From: Adiantum capillus-veneris
Taxonomy: Eukaryota > Streptophyta > Polypodiopsida > Polypodiales > Pteridaceae
Length of the DNA: 64,000 nucleotides
Direction: 5' to 3'
Assembly (NCBI GenBank): GCA_014529385.2
Contig: CM043944.1
Location: 71,579,384-71,643,383, forward strand
Shown piece by piece: positions 46,562 to 58,774 of this stretch (positions are counted from its first letter, which is position 1; each line of letters opens with the position of its first letter). The notes below the pieces were generated by a model. The model was given only the letters and a program-made list of their open reading frames with translations. It made no database searches and had not been told where the DNA came from. The position numbers and the translations under genes are program-made.

Positions 46562-46785
46562 TGGAAAGGGGGAAGAGGGAACACACCCAACACACACAAT
46601 GTTTGCCTCTCTATAGCCCAGAGATTCTATTGCACCCCTATCCACACAGAATCATACACACGAACACACACTTCTCTCAAACAAACTCGCAAGTACACCC
46701 AAATCAATGCGCACACACTCGCGTGGACCACGATCTACCTCACACCCATAAACACATCAATTTCTTACATCCCTTGCACACAATC

Positions 46786-46871
<86 letters not shown>

Positions 46872-47534
46872 ACATCACACCCTCGGGGGGGCACACTTGC
46901 CTACACACACCCACAAAGACCGCACAACAGATCAGAAGAGAAGAGAGGGGAGGAGGAACGACACCAAAAGCAACGCAATCAGAGCTTGCTTCTTCTTCAA
47001 TTGATGGGCTATGGTGGAGCATACAACAACCAAAGCTCTCTCCTTTTCTATTCTGTCTGTTGCAGTCCCCCCAAAATACAATAGAGTATGAAAACTTAAA
47101 TATCTCCTAATTGGTGCAGAATTTGCCTATGTGCGTAAGACGCAAAAATGCTCAAAACGTCGTTTTCCTGACCATAGTAGCCCGTTTTTACAAAAAATCA
47201 ATTTTGCAAAAATTTTATAGACTTAGAATTTTTTGGCCTCCCTCATGCAGAGGTATGAAGTCTCTTAGACACTTTCCTTTTTACCACTGATCACATGTCT
47301 TCCTCTACCCAAGTTGCCTTGCATGTCCTGAGAGCCTTCTCACATGTAAAAACCTTTTCTTCAAGCATGAAATCTCTACACTTAGGCCTTCATAACCACA
47401 TAAAACATACACTTCCTGGATCTCCCTGCTTGTAATAGGCCTTCGTACTTGCTTTATCATCCATGCCTGCACCTGTAAGCATACACATCACTGTCTGCGC
47501 CCTCTGCTAGGTTCGACACACTTTGGCTGCACCA
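46562..47534 (-). repeat. 5' LTR of gypsy(-), 973 bp
   Basis: Plus-strand edges TGGAAAGGGGGAAGAGG and TTTGGCTGCACCA match the family (33321, 56758). Left of it the minus strand reads TCAG then TGGTGCCCCCACGAATG, a candidate primer site whose tRNA I cannot name. It contains an 82-base (CT)n run (46787-46868). Confidence 0.8.
46787..46868. repeat. (CT)n microsatellite inside an LTR
   Basis: About 82 bases of pure CT. Confidence 0.95.
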
Positions 47535-49050
47535 ACACAAAAAATTGGATGATAAGATTGACAAATGTATTTTTGTTGGTTATAGTGCTAAAAGCAAAGG
47601 TTACAGGTTGTATCATCCACAAACAAAGCGTATTCTGGTTTTATGGGATATTGTGTTTGTGGAAGATTCTGTTCAGTCCTTGTTGTCATGTACTAGAGAC
47701 AGTAATGTAAGCTCACAAGACATTTATGACACTTTGTTGGCTCTTTTCAATGGTTGAAGTATGAATGTAAATTCCAATGAGGGAAATGTACAGCCTATGG
47801 GGGTTTCTAAAAATGTTACAGATCAGCCTATTATTACTGATGCAGATGTACATGATGTACTTGATGAGGAAAGAGATGAAAATGAGCAGGCTAGAGGTAT
47901 GCCTAAATGGCTGGTGCATACTTTGCATGACAGTAAATTGGATGCATCTTTGTCTAGTCAGGCTCATTCAGGCTCTTGCCATGCATCTTATGCATCCGAT
48001 TGTTATGCTTTAGTTGTGTCTAGCTTACATGATGTTGAGGAACCTCTGTCTTTTGATGAAGCACAAAATTTAGAAAATTGGATCGCTAACATGCAATCAG
48101 AATATGATGCACTTATAGAAACTGTCACATGGACTTTATGTGATTTGCCTCCTCGCAAAAATGCCATTGGTACAAAGTGGGTTTAGAAGTTGAAACGCAA
48201 GCCAGATGGTGAGATCGATCGCTATAAGGCTCAACTTGTTTTTGCAAAGGGTTATGCATAGCAAAAAGGCATAGATTATGAAGAGACCTTTGCTCCCAGT
48301 TATCGTATGACGACTGTGCATTTTCTATGTGCATTGGCAGCTCATTTTGGTTGGGATATACATCAGTCAGACATTGTTATTGCTTTCTTGAATGGTGACA
48401 TATCTGAGGAAGTTTACGTAACGCAGCCTTGCGGTTTTGTCAACAAAGGACAAGAGGATAAGTTGTGCAAATGTAACAAATCTTTGTATGGGTTGAAGCA
48501 ATCTCCTCGGGATTGGTATGAGAAGGCTGACACTCATTTGGTCAAATGAGGCTTTCGTAATAGTCCAGCAGAAAGCATATTGTGTGTAAAGCGTGAGGAT
48601 GATGTACTTCTCATTGTCTCTTTATGTAGATGATTTGCTGATCACTAGACCAAATGAGAGACATATTGCTAAATTTAAGGCTGATTTGAATGCTACTTTC
48701 AAGATGAAAGATTTGGGATTGTTGCATCATTACTTGGGTATACAATTTAAGTAGTGTGATGATGGTATTGCCTTGTGTCAAAAAAGTTACATAGAAACAT
48801 TTCTATGTAAGTTTGGACTTGAGGATTGCAAACCTATTGCTACTCCAATGGGTTTGAAATTGATTCTTCATGATGCTGGTGATCCTGCAGATGTCCTCTT
48901 TACCAAATTGGTCTTGGATGCCTCAATTATGTATGGAACACGAGGCCGGATATTCAATTTGCAGTCTCACAGGTTAGCAAATCTATGCATAGCCCAGGGT
49001 CTAAGCATTGGCAGGCTGTCAAGAGAATTTTCCACTACTTGAGTGGCACT
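47535..49050 (+). pseudogene. Copia(+) linker and reverse transcriptase
   Basis: KKLDDKIDKCIFVGYSAKSK then GYRLYHPQT (47545 on) opens the linker. ENWIANMQSEYDALIETVTW (48070 on) starts the polymerase domain, followed by KWV, a stop, KLKRKPDGEIDRYKAQLVFA, and HQSDIVIAFLNGDISEEVYV, CNKSLYGLKQSPRDWYEKA, and SLYVDDLLITRPNE with the catalytic YVDD (about 48624-48641). Stops at 48184, 48259, 48547 and 48752 and shifts near 48610 and 48900 inactivate it. Confidence 0.9.
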
Positions 49051-49572
49051 TTACATCTTGGCTTGTTTTATCCCAAGGGGGGGTCATTGCTGCTAGACTT
49101 ACATGCTTTTGTGAACTCGGATTGGGCTGGTTGTTTTGACACGCGAGTGTCCACAAATGGTTTTTGTTTCATGCTCGGCAGTCCATGTATCACATGGTTG
49201 ACCAAGAAGCAAGATATTGTGGCCACTTCTAGTTGTAAGGTTGAGTACATAGCATTCTTCACAGCTACGGTTGAGTGTATATGGCTTAGACACTTAATGG
49301 CTGATTTGGGTGTTGGAAAGGACACTACCAACACTATATACACTGACAATCAGAGTGCATTGGTAGTTGCAAGGAACCCAGTTTTTCATGCTCGCACAAA
49401 GCACATTGAGGTGCATTACTACTATGTCAGGGAGAGGCTCTCAACAAGAGAGATCAGCTTGGCTTATGTGCCAACACAGGACAAACTTCGATATATTTTC
49501 ACAAAGGCATTGTCTCGTGAGAAGTTCGAAGCTTTTTGTAAAGCTTTGGGCTTACTCCCCTTTGTGGATTGA
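48985..49572 (+). pseudogene. Copia(+) RNase H
   Basis: An open 195-codon segment: SPGSKHWQAVKRIFHYLSGT, HAFVNSDWAGCFDTRVSTNG, ITWLTKKQDIVATSSCKVEY (usually S-T-x-E-A-E-Y), YTDNQSALVVARNPVFHART then KHIEVHYYYVRE, and a C-terminal KALSREKFEAF. This is the complete C-terminal RNase H of copia elements, intact to its stop. Confidence 0.9.
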
Positions 49573-49649
49573 TCATGTCCTCGGGGCATGGCCCTTCCCT
49601 TTACTCTATGTGCCAGCTATCGTTCACCGCATCACTCCTAGGGGGGATT

Positions 49650-49877
49650 TGTTACCATATACATGTGGTAGTGATGTGTGTGAATACACTAGGATCATTG
49701 GGGCATTTTTTCCCTCACTAGGAGGTTTTTTCCCCCGTGCATTGTATATATGCCCATTCATTCTAGGGCTATCTATCTTTTCATTGCACACTAAGTAATA
49801 CACTCTCTGTTGTGTGCCTTGAGCTTCCTTCATCTTCTCCAAGTTGTGTGTGTTTTCCTGCAACCCCAATTCCAACA
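49650..49877 (+). repeat. 3' LTR of copia(+), 228 bp
   Basis: It starts TGTTACCATATACATG after polypurine AGGGGGGATT (49640-49649) and ends ATTCCAACA. The sequence beyond (TACAAGAATGCGG) is gypsy integrase on the minus strand. The partner 5' LTR is absent. Confidence 0.8.
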
Positions 49878-50656
49878 TACAAGAATGCGGTTGTGGTTCT
49901 ATCATCATTCTTCCTGGTTGCCTTAGCCTCTGCCCACTTGGTCAAATAGTCCGTAGCTACAATGATATATTGATCTTGAGTTCTATAAGCAGGTGGTTGT
50001 ATTTGCCCAACAAAATCTATGCCCCATTTTGCAAAAGCTCTAGCCCCCATCATTGGTCTTAAAGGCATGCTATCTACCCTTGTTGGTATTTTTGCTCGTT
50101 GGCATGCATCACATCTTTGAGCATATTCTTTGGCATTTGCAAAAAATGATGGCCACCATATGCTTGCTATTAAAATTGCTTAAGTGGTGGTTTCACTAGA
50201 AAAGTGACCTGCAGCTAATCCAGCATGTGCTTGTTCTAGAATGGGTATATATTCCTCTTCATTTGCACAGAGACGCAAATGTTGATCCTTTCCTCTTTGA
50301 TACAATTGGTTTCCAATAAGAGCATAGTCTCTTGCTTCAATTTCAATAGCTCTCTGGTGGCGTTTACTCATATCCTTTAGAAATGTTTTGCTTGATAAGT
50401 AAGTAACTATATAGTTACTCCACTTAGGAACGAGTGAGATTTGAAATAATGCCACATGAGGTACGGGTGTTTGTTTCTGGCATTGAAGACAGTCTTTCAC
50501 AAATGAGTGAACATCATTCCTCATGGTTGGCCAAAATACTCCAAGTCTAAGGATTCGTTGCATAGTTTGGTCTTCCACAAAGTGAAGTCCTACTATGGTA
50601 ATGTATGCTCGATTTAGGTAGTGGGTTTTCTCCTCAAGATTAATACACAAAAGCAA
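49878..50656 (-). pseudogene. Gypsy(-) integrase N-terminal half
   Basis: The H2C2 zinc-binding domain is recognisable (YITIVGLHFVEDQTMQRILR then GVFWPTMRNDVHSFVKDCLQCQKQTP). The core start KWGIDFVGQIQPPAYRTQDQ then YIIVATDYLTKWAEAKATRK has two catalytic-region Asp residues. It ends at TTTAFLY where copia(+) begins. A preceding frame (DYALIGNQLYQRGKDQHLRL) is the usual linker but appears after the finger in the same segment, so pieces are rearranged or shifted. Confidence 0.85.
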
Positions 50657-51390
50657 TATTCAATCTCGATTTCTTTTGTATAGCTTCCCAGCTAGTAATT
50701 GATACATAGCCAATTGTCCAATTAATCCTGGTGTAATAGGAAGTGATATTTGAGAATCCACTTGAGCTATAGTCATCAATGAAACCATGTTTTCTGACCA
50801 ACGGGGTATCGTTTCCACGGAGATATGCATTTGGTAGACCATCTTTTACCCCTTTTGGTGGTTCTCCTGAAATAATCCTTGATAAATGATCTGCTCTTTG
50901 GTGTGTGGTGCCTTTTTTTACAACTACAGTGAAATCAAATTCCAAAAGAATGATGAACCATCTCACTATTCTTCATGCGTTGCATGGCTTGTTGACCAAA
51001 TACGATAAAGCTTGTGGTCCACAAAGAACACAAATTTTTTGGCTAATAGGTAATGTCTATACTTTTTTACGACATAGATCAGCCCTAATCCTTCTGTTTT
51101 GATTGTATAGTTTTTCTATGCCACATTCAATTGTCTACTAGCATAGACAATGGCAAAATCAATGTTTTCATCCCTTGGTTGAGCTAATATACACCCAATG
51201 GAAAAATTGAAAGTATCAACATGTACATGGAATATCTTATTCCAATCTGGTGCTTTCAATATTGGGCTATAATGAGATCTTGTTAAAGCTTCATGAAGGA
51301 TTCTTCACACTTGTCAGTCCATACAAAGAGTGTAATCAGGCCATACATGGGTTTTGCGAGTATAGCATACATATAAATGAATCGTCTATA
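50640..51390 (-). pseudogene. Gypsy(-) RNase H and tether
   Basis: Minus-strand frames give YRHYLLAKKFVFFVDHK (about 51065-51015), then VRWFIILLEFDFTVVVKKGT then THQRADHLSRI (50966-50870), the standard end of the gypsy RNase H domain. Upstream parts to 51390 are decayed. Confidence 0.75.
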
Positions 51391-51719
51391 CTATCCACAA
51401 TGTCCCATGAAAGCATGAACCCCTTTGACTATTGTCGGTCTTGGCAATTCAACAATAATATGAATTTTATCCATATCGATTGCTATGCCATTTTTAGACA
51501 CTATATATCCAAGAATTTTTCCTTGTCTGGCCATAAATGTGCACTTTTCAAGATTTAAGAAAATCCTATAAAGTCTACATTGTTCAAAGACCTTTTTGAG
51601 ATGTTCAAAATGATCATCTCGGATTGATGAATGTACACATAAATCATCCATATATACTTCCAAGAAATTCCTAAGATATTCTTTGAAAGCATGGCTCATC
51701 AACCTTTGGAATGTGGCAG
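51391..51719 (-). pseudogene. Gypsy(-) reverse transcriptase, second half
   Basis: ATFQRLMSHAFKEYLRNFLE then VYMDDLCVHSSIRDDHFEHL with catalytic YMDD (about 51650), then LNLEKCTFMARQGKILGYIV. It begins precisely at the solo LTR boundary, whose other side carries the preceding residues LTNAPA. Confidence 0.88.
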
Positions 51720-52995
51720 TGATCCGAGCCTATCACAAATTTTTGTTTATCATATTTTGTTGGTTTTCCTTGCTTCTAGAGGTTTACAATAAAAGAAAGA
51801 GTGAGAACAACCTCTTGGAAAAAATTTTAAAAAAATGATTTTTTCTTGACTAGTTCACCGGAGGTGAAAGGTAGAGGGAGAACCTAGTGGTAAAGGGAAG
51901 GGAAAATATGTAAATGTGAAAAGAAAAGATATGATGTGGTTGTGGAGCCATGCACCCATGATTCAAGGGACATGAGTGGCTCATATCATCATGGCTTTGG
52001 AGCCATATGATGATTCAAACAAATGGGACCCAAGTGGAAGACTTGGTAAAGGAAGAAACCAGGCACATGATTTTGTTGAATTTTTAAAAAATACTTCCAC
52101 TCCGATCCAAAAAAAGTTGTCTTCATCAAAGTTGTAACTGACGAGCTGAAGATTCTGGCCATATTTTTTTTATAATTTTTGCACCTACGGTCTAGGAGAT
52201 ATGGCCAAAATGGTGGACGGCAGTTTTTTCAACTGTGGTGGAGACCACCCCCCTACCTTTACACACACACACCCTTCCTTTCCACATTGAGACCTTCTTT
52301 TAAATCAGCCATTAGTCTTCTCACCCTCCTCTCCTTCCTCCTCTCTCTCAAGCTCAAAAACCCATCAAAGTTCCTCTTCTAATCACCTCTCAAGTCATGC
52401 TTAATCTTGTTGTAATTCATAAGTTCTCATTCAACCCCTTTCTATTATTACTAGATATGTATTGATTTTATGTAGATTCTTTACATTTTAAAATAAGGAA
52501 GCTCTTGGACTCAAGCTATGGAGGAAGGAGTGAAGACAACACAAGTGATGATGGAGCTAATTGGTCAACAAATCACTTGGAAGGAGCTTCTTCATTGGTT
52601 GAATGTCCCTAATCAAGCTTCATTTGTACAAATTACACTTGTATCTTAACCTCACTCCTAATCACTCTCTTTCCTATATAAAGAGGCCTTCCCCTTTGTA
52701 ATTTCAAGCCTCCCTCAGCCCATTGAGCCTTTGTATCACTCACCATGAGCCCATAAGCTCATTCATTCACTCTATTCTTGCACATCCTAGAGTGCAAATT
52801 GTTTCATGCTAGTAACCTCTCCTCCTCTTACTTGTGTTAATTAAGTGAAATGTTGTATATGCGTGTGAGAGTGCTTGATGTGATCTTGGCTAATCCTTGA
52901 GTGATTGTTTGGTAATCTATATGCTATTTGTGTTGGGAGTGTTTGAAGTCATCCATTGCTTGTGCACACACCACGGTTAATGCTTCATTCATAGT

Positions 52996-53057
<62 letters not shown>

Positions 53058-53172
53058 TGTAGCGGTCCTAGTCCACGCTTCCAAGACTAGGTGGTGCCCT
53101 CATCTCATTTCCCTTGTGGCGCAATGGAGTTTGTTTTGGTGTAGAGGCCGCCATTCCAAATTTCCTTCGTCA
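51720..53172 (+). mobile_element. Solo LTR (1453 bp) with 4-bp target duplication GCAG
   Basis: It starts TGATCCGAGCC and ends CCTTCGTCA, with GCAG on both sides (51716-51719, 53173-53176). It disrupts the reverse transcriptase exactly between NAPA and TFQ. A TATA-box-like CCTATATAAAGAGG near 52674 supports plus orientation. It contains a (CT)n run (52998-53054). No internal sequence remains, so it is a solo LTR. Confidence 0.85.
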
Positions 53173-53176
53173 GCAG

Positions 53177-53530
53177 GAGCATTAGTTAACCCAAAAGGCG
53201 TAACCTTATAGGCAAAAATACCCCATTCAGATGCAAAGGTGGTTTTATGCTGATCTTTTGGATCAACCAAAAGTTGATTGTACCCCGAAAAGCCGTCTAA
53301 AAAGCTGTAAGCTTCTTTTCCTGCAAGTCATTCTAAAACATGCTCGGTGATTGGAAGAGGGTAGTTATCTTAATGGTGGCTGCATTTACTTTTTTGAGAT
53401 TGACAGATACTCTTAATTTTCCATTTTTCTTGGGTACCACCACAATTGAAGGCACCCAATTTGTGTGTTCAATTTCATAAATGAATTCCGCTTCCTTGAG
53501 CTTCACTAAAATGAATACACCTCCTTTAGA
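53177..53530 (-). pseudogene. Gypsy(-) reverse transcriptase, first half
   Basis: Minus strand: LKEAEFIYEIEHTNWVPSIV then VVPKKNGKLRVSVNLKKVNA, then shifted frames for the YSFLDGFSGYNQ and KTTFASEWG...LTNAPA blocks. These are motifs 1-4 of gypsy reverse transcriptase. Confidence 0.85.
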
Positions 53531-54222
53531 GTTTTCTTCAACTCTTGATATTTTTTCTTTTGTTCAACCCGTGTCATAGGTGATTCGTCATCCTGGTGCT
53601 TAGGTTTTGATTTTCATTTTCCTTGGTGTTTTTGATGTTCCTTGCTTGTTGTTTGAGGGATATCTATCCGTGATTTTGTCTTTGACACAATCATGTGCAT
53701 CTATCTCGGTATCAAAAATTGTGTTCTGCTAGAAACTAATGGCATAGGTCGAGACTTCAATTTTTTTGTTTCTCTTTTTCTTCTATACCATTTCTGTCTT
53801 CTTGGTTTTTGATTTGGAAAGTAAAAAAACTTTTCCTCTCCTCCTTTTAGGAGTAGTTGGGCTCTCACGTGTTCTTTTTTTAATCCAAAATCATCAGATG
53901 TAGCTGAATGTTCTTCAAACTCATCAGTAGCATCATAATAGAGGTGTGAAAAGACTTGCCAAATCACATGCTCTTCAAGCCTATGAAGTCAAAAGTGCAA
54001 AAATATGGCAAAAATTCCCTGCTATAAAAAATTACGATTATTTACTTTGCTTGCAGTTTTTTCCCGGAGTGGATGATTTTGATCAATACATGTTTTTATG
54101 CATCTATACATGCCCCAAAATTGGTTTGAAGAAAAATGCACATCATTTGCAAGCAATTTAGACAAAGAGCATGTCAAAGCAAAAATTGTGGAATTTCCTA
54201 ACTTTGAAACTGTATTTTCCTC
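53531..54222. other. Transition between gypsy(-) and the two-ORF LTR element
   Basis: The minus-strand frame 53967-53701 (KWYRRKRETKKLKSRPMPL) may be pol linker. From about 53970 onward nothing was recognised. The 5' LTR of the plus-strand element should lie near here but no second copy of 60368-60730 was detected. Confidence 0.4.
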
Positions 54223-56652
54223 ATGGGCGCAATGCAAGCTGCTAAGAAAGCAAAGAGGAGAAAGACACAAAAATAGAAGCTGCATGAGCTTCCACTGTAT
54301 CAGTTCGAGCCAAGTTCTCTGAAAACGGCCAAAGTAACCTACTTGTTGAAAGAACAGCTTGAGGAGCACAACACCATAGTCTTCATCGGGAAATTCAAAA
54401 GTGAAGATGGAAGTCGTGTGGAGTTACAAATGCTACTGAAAGAAGTGTATGACATAGCAGTTGAGCCAGCTACAAAAGAAGCCAACAGGAGATTGGGACT
54501 TCAAACATTTTATAGTCAAGAACCATGTGGAGTAGATTTCCAAAAAGCTTACGAACTACTGTCGATGATTAAAGAAGATGGATCTGCCCAGATCACAGAT
54601 CACCAAGGACCAAAAGTTGAGGTAGTCATCAACAAAGATATAGTGGCTGAAGCACTAAAGCTACCAACAGAAGGTATGACGATGAGAGCCCGAGATAGAA
54701 GAACAGCTGAAACATTCACAAAGAGTACAGTTGCCACCACCTTCTCTGATCTTATGTTAAAGCGAGTAGAGAATCCCACCCACCTATACCACCGGCACTT
54801 CCACTTCCTCGCCAAGAAACCACCAAAGTACACTACCCCAAATCATGATGTTGCAATGACCTTCATGCAAGTATTGAAGTCGCGACAGGTAAACAATCCA
54901 TAGATCATGCTCAGTATGTGCTTACAACACTCTAGAGTACAAAGAAGGAAAGTCACATGCTTAGGAGCTCCGAAAGTCTTACTTTGAATTGCATACCATG
55001 CCATTGGGATGTCCAATAACTTGCCAAATTCAAGGGTCCTAGGACCAAAAACCCTGAGAAGAAGATCCAAGAAGATCCTAAAGACATGCTTGAAAGGATG
55101 TATGCGGAAGCTGAATCCCTGAAAATACAAGGGACATTGGCGGAAGCTCAACGAAAAGCCAGAGAAGAATCAACTGCTCAACAACCACAGCAAGCAGAAG
55201 TTGAGAAACCAACTGAAACAGAGCATGAAAGGGAGGTGATGTCTCCAAGACTACCCTCATGCAATATCGAACAGGGGGATCAGCCTCTTCCTAGTCAAAG
55301 CTCTTCATCAGCTAACCAATCAAATGAAATCAGGGAGATAAAAGGATATGGCTTAAAGAAAGAGAAGGAATCCATTCAAGAGCAGCTACCACAAATGACC
55401 AAAGATGAGGCTGGACCTTCCAAAGAGCCTCAAGCAGAATCCAAAGAGTGGGAAACGACTGATGAAGTTATCAATCAATTCAATAAATATGCAAAGCATA
55501 TGCATTTGATGATTGAAAAAATACAGATAGCAGCTCTTAGCACCAGTGCTAAAGCTCAATAACTTGAACAAGTAATTGATGCGCTCCAAGGTGAGCTTGA
55601 AGGCAGAATGAATATCATTGAAAATCTTCAAGTCCAAATCAAAGAGCTCAAGAACGAAGCAGAACAACACCAACATGTCAAGGAAAAACAAGAAAAAGAG
55701 ATGGAAGGATTAGGGGAACTCCTCACGAAGTTATCGGATGCCTGTAAAAGCAAAGAGTAGCAGCTAACTGAAGTGACAAATGAACTTATGAACACTACTC
55801 AGTCACAGTAAAAAAGCTCCAGGTATAGTTGAATGTAGCAAATGCTTCTTTGCAATACTCAGAGCAGAGCATCAATGACCAAGTGGCATTTCTAAAGCAA
55901 ATAAGGAAAAACCCATCAGTCGCTTCATTCAAGGGGAGTGATGAAGTTTACAAAACTTTAGAAAGAAAAAACAAAGAATTGGAGCTTGAGTTGAAGCTAG
56001 AACAAGAACAAAAAAAGGGACCTCACCCTAATGTGTGTGCAAAGGGAAGAGCAATTTCTTAAAGAAAAAGAAGAATTAAAAAGGCCAATCAGTTGCTAAA
56101 AGAGAATGGAATGTGGAAACTCCGGAGGAGGCAAGTACATCTAAACAACCGACTCTAGAGATACCATCAATCTCCTTTGCAGACATAGAAACACAACCAA
56201 CTGAAGGGCAGACAGAGAGTTTTCAATTCCAGGTACCAATCACAGATGAGGAAGAAGTGCCAATGGTCGAGCTCTCTAAAGTTGAAGAAGATGCACTTAA
56301 AGAGCAGATTGTTCAAGAAGTGGATGCTGAATGGAAAGCGGCTATGGATTGGGAGTTGAGAGTCCTTCACTCTATCAATGTAACTCAGCTCACTCCCAAT
56401 CAAATCAATTCTCAGTGGCATCAACAATTGCTTCCATGTCCTTTGATAAAGGTGGAGTTGCTGCAATTAAAAGAAAGACTCTACAAGGATATGCAAGAAC
56501 AGGGGGTCAGATGCTCTCCACCCCAAATGAAGGAAAATTTGGCTCAACACAAACTCAAGGTATCTCATATTGTTTACAAGGGCACCGGTGTCAATTCAAA
56601 AGGTCCCAACATTCTCTCTTATACCAAGGGTAAGGACATGGCAAGCACATGA
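54223..56652 (+). pseudogene. Unrecognised coding region 1 (coiled-coil rich)
   Basis: The probable start is ATG 54223 (MGAMQAAKKAKRRKTQK, then an in-frame TAG). A globular-looking segment follows to 54903 (KTAKVTYLLKEQLEEHNTIV then FIGKFKSEDGSRVELQML, GVDFQKAYELLSMIKEDGSA). After frame shifts comes a long Glu/Lys/Gln-rich region with heptad character (55086-56060: LEQVIDALQGELEGRMNIIE then NLQVQIKELKNEAEQ). The end (56113-56652) is acidic with ADIETQPTEGQTESFQFQ and LKEQIVQEVDAEWKAAMDWE. I do not recognise a family; it may be a divergent gag or an accessory protein. Stops at 54274, 54901, 55560 and 55758 show decay. Confidence 0.5.
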
Positions 56653-56757
56653 AGCAATAAAAAAGAAAAGGCCGACTTGGATTAACTACCCAAAACTGCC
56701 AACACTAGAGCAAGGATAGGCAACTGAAGAATACATGATGAAAACCCTAACGGGCGC

Positions 56758-57368
56758 TGGATAGGGGGAAGGGGTACACACCCAAGATGCAAATTACAAT
56801 TTGCCTCTCTACATCTCACGGTAAACACGACACCCCAATCCACTGGGATTTACCTTCAAAATTTCTCTTTCCTGCTAGCAAACCACTGCTTGCACACCTC
56901 TCGAGTCGATCACACTATATTAGATTGCGATCAAACACATACGCACCTTGTGACACACTTCCTAGCTTCCCACACACACCCAAAGTCTCTTTCTCTCTCT
57001 TTGCCACAAGACACCACCGGTTCGATGGGGACACTGCCCTGCTCGTCGAGGATCTGCAAGGCTTCCAAATTAGAACTTTATTATCTTTCACATCGGGGCT
57101 CCGTTTGACGAGCCGTCTGGACGGGCCTCTAGTGCATCTTGAACCCTACATTCTAGGGCACATTCCCTACCTTTTGGACACTTTGGTCTTCTATCCTAAT
57201 TATCCCAATTTTAAGGACCCTTGGACTAAAAACACTTTGAGCATATGTTTCCGTTGTCACCTGCCAGCATAGGGCCTTCATATTTGCTCTAGCATCCCAG
57301 CTTGCATGTGCCTACAACTTTAGCACTGTATAGCACACTTCCCAGCACATACCACTTTGGCTGCACCA
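56758..57368 (-). repeat. 3' LTR of the short gypsy(-), 611 bp
   Basis: Shares ends with the LTRs at 33321-35309 and 46562-47534. Its right half matches 58775-59112. Confidence 0.85.
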
Positions 57369-57535
57369 TCATTGCCCACCCCCCTGTTGAACATTCATGT
57401 TCAACCAAAAGCATATTTACAAAACTTCAAACCTGCAACACTTCGCCAGCACTCAAGCATATTGAAAAAGGGACGACCATATGTACATTATGTGCAATAT
57501 GTACAACATTGTATATCTCTTACTTCCAAGTCTCC

Positions 57536-58600
57536 TCAGGTGGGTTGCCCAACCCCCTTGGCTAAAATCTGGTTTACATCAAGCACCAAACCTCTATCAA
57601 AGGACAGCTTAAGCCGCGCCCCATTCACCCTGTTTCTAAGCAGCTTTCCATTTGCCCTTATTAATTCATAGGTCCCATCTGGAAAAGCTTTCTGTACTTT
57701 TTGTATGGACCTGTCCACTTCTTCTTGAACTTCTTTTGGAAAGTAAAATCCAAATAGATCTCATAATTCATCACCAGATCACTTTCTTCTATACTTTTAT
57801 CAAGCAAACTCTGATTAAACTTAGCAATTCGCTTCTCCCGCTGCTTTACATAATTATCCACGGCTACCTCCCTATTAAACTGTAAATTTTGGAGCCTAAC
57901 AATTTGATCTTGTAGCATCCCTCTTTGTGTGGCATTGACTCGCCACATCCCCTTCAAAGCACCTAATTGCATATGCATCGGCAACACTGCCTCTTTACCG
58001 TAGACCAATTCAAACGGGGTAAAATTGGTCTCCACTTTGTAGGGCTTCTTGTATGCCCACAAACACTTTCCAAGATTCACTTCCCACTCTGTCTCCTGCT
58101 TGTAAACATACTTTGTCAGCATCTTAATGATTTGGCCATTTGCACTTTCTACCAAACCATTGCATTGAGGATGATAAAGTGAAGAAAACCGATGTTGAAT
58201 AGCCAGCTTCTCTATCGAAGCTTTCATAAGTTTACTCCTAAATCCCTGTCCTCTATCTTACACGAGCACCCATGGCACTCCAAATCGATAACAGATGCTA
58301 TCAAAAACAAATTGAGCTACCATATGATCATTTACCTCCTTCACAGCTTTGGCTTCGACCCACCTAGTAAGGTAGTCAATCGCCACTACAATGTATTTTT
58401 TCCCGCTTGCCGACTTCGGGAGTGGACCAATGGCGTCCAGGCCCCACTTCTCAAAACCATGTCAAAACTGGCCCCCGACAAAATCTTCATCGGCCCATAA
58501 CTTGCACATCCGGATTCCGATTGATGATCTGCCACTTCCCATCAAATCCATGTGCAATGCACCACCCTTGGGAACCTTGGCAGGGGTTTGAAACTTCTAG
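57536..58600 (-). pseudogene. Gypsy(-) integrase
   Basis: Core: GFEKWGLDAIGPLPKSASGK then KYIVVAIDYLTRWVEAKAV (about 58470-58350), FVFDSICYRFGVPWVLV, a stop where an Asn/Thr codon is usual, DRGQGF (second Asp), then HRFSSLYHPQCNGLVESANG with the catalytic Glu (58227 on). The C-terminal part runs ETNFTPFELVYGKEAVLP, KQREKRIAKFNQ, KWTGPYKKYRKLFQMGP and GTYELIRANGKLLRNRVNGA, ending GVGQPT-stop at about 57536. All three catalytic acids are present. One stop (about 58256) and a frame shift near 57690 break it. Confidence 0.88.
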
Positions 58601-58774
58601 ATGGTGCATTCTCCAATATGACCGTGCGGGCACATACCTGCCCCCCTACAACTTCTCTCATGGCCACAACTTTCCCATTCGAACTCTGATCAACAATCCG
58701 AAAAGTCCGGAATGCTCCACGTCTTGAGCTACACATGCCGATATGCTGACATGAACTCTGACCATTTGTCCCCA

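Larger units (their letters stand above)
40955..47534 (-). mobile_element. Ty3/gypsy-type element (-) nested in copia(+)
   Basis: Both LTRs are recognisable (40955-41308 truncated; 46562-47534), with gag, protease and unassigned polyprotein pieces between, all on the minus strand. No reverse transcriptase or integrase was found, so large internal deletions occurred. A tandem LTR-primer-site-leader module (43529-45157) sits inside. The left LTR lacks its first ~630 bp, and the copia target lacks about 90 codons at the same junction, so one deletion explains both. Confidence 0.75.
40140..49877 (+). mobile_element. Ty1/copia element (+), 5' truncated and split by a gypsy(-) element
   Basis: Coding pieces run 40140-40955 (protease end, GAG-pre-integrase, integrase) and 47535-49572 (linker, reverse transcriptase, RNase H). 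A polypurine tract (49640-49649) and a 228-bp 3' LTR (49650-49877) follow. The gap is filled by gypsy(-) 40955-47534. Several in-frame stops exist. The right edge lies inside the integrase of a gypsy(-) element. Confidence 0.88.
49878..53967 (-). mobile_element. Ty3/gypsy element (-) pol region, split by a solo LTR
   Basis: Right to left: unassigned pol start (53967-53600), reverse transcriptase first half (about 53530-53177), a solo LTR insertion (51720-53172), reverse transcriptase second half (51719-51391), RNase H (51180 to about 50800), integrase zinc finger and core (50656-49878). The integrase is cut by copia(+) at 49877. Confidence 0.85.

Noticed and set aside
46600-46900. Open frames made of Ser-Leu, Glu-Arg or Thr-His repeats over CT, GA and CA tracts (here and at about 9100, 24500, 27880, 32600, 33200, 35850)
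   Set aside because: They are translations of microsatellites with no coding support.
53701-53967. Minus-strand basic frame as a separate gene
   Set aside because: Position and strand fit the degraded pol linker of the gypsy(-) element; no independent evidence.
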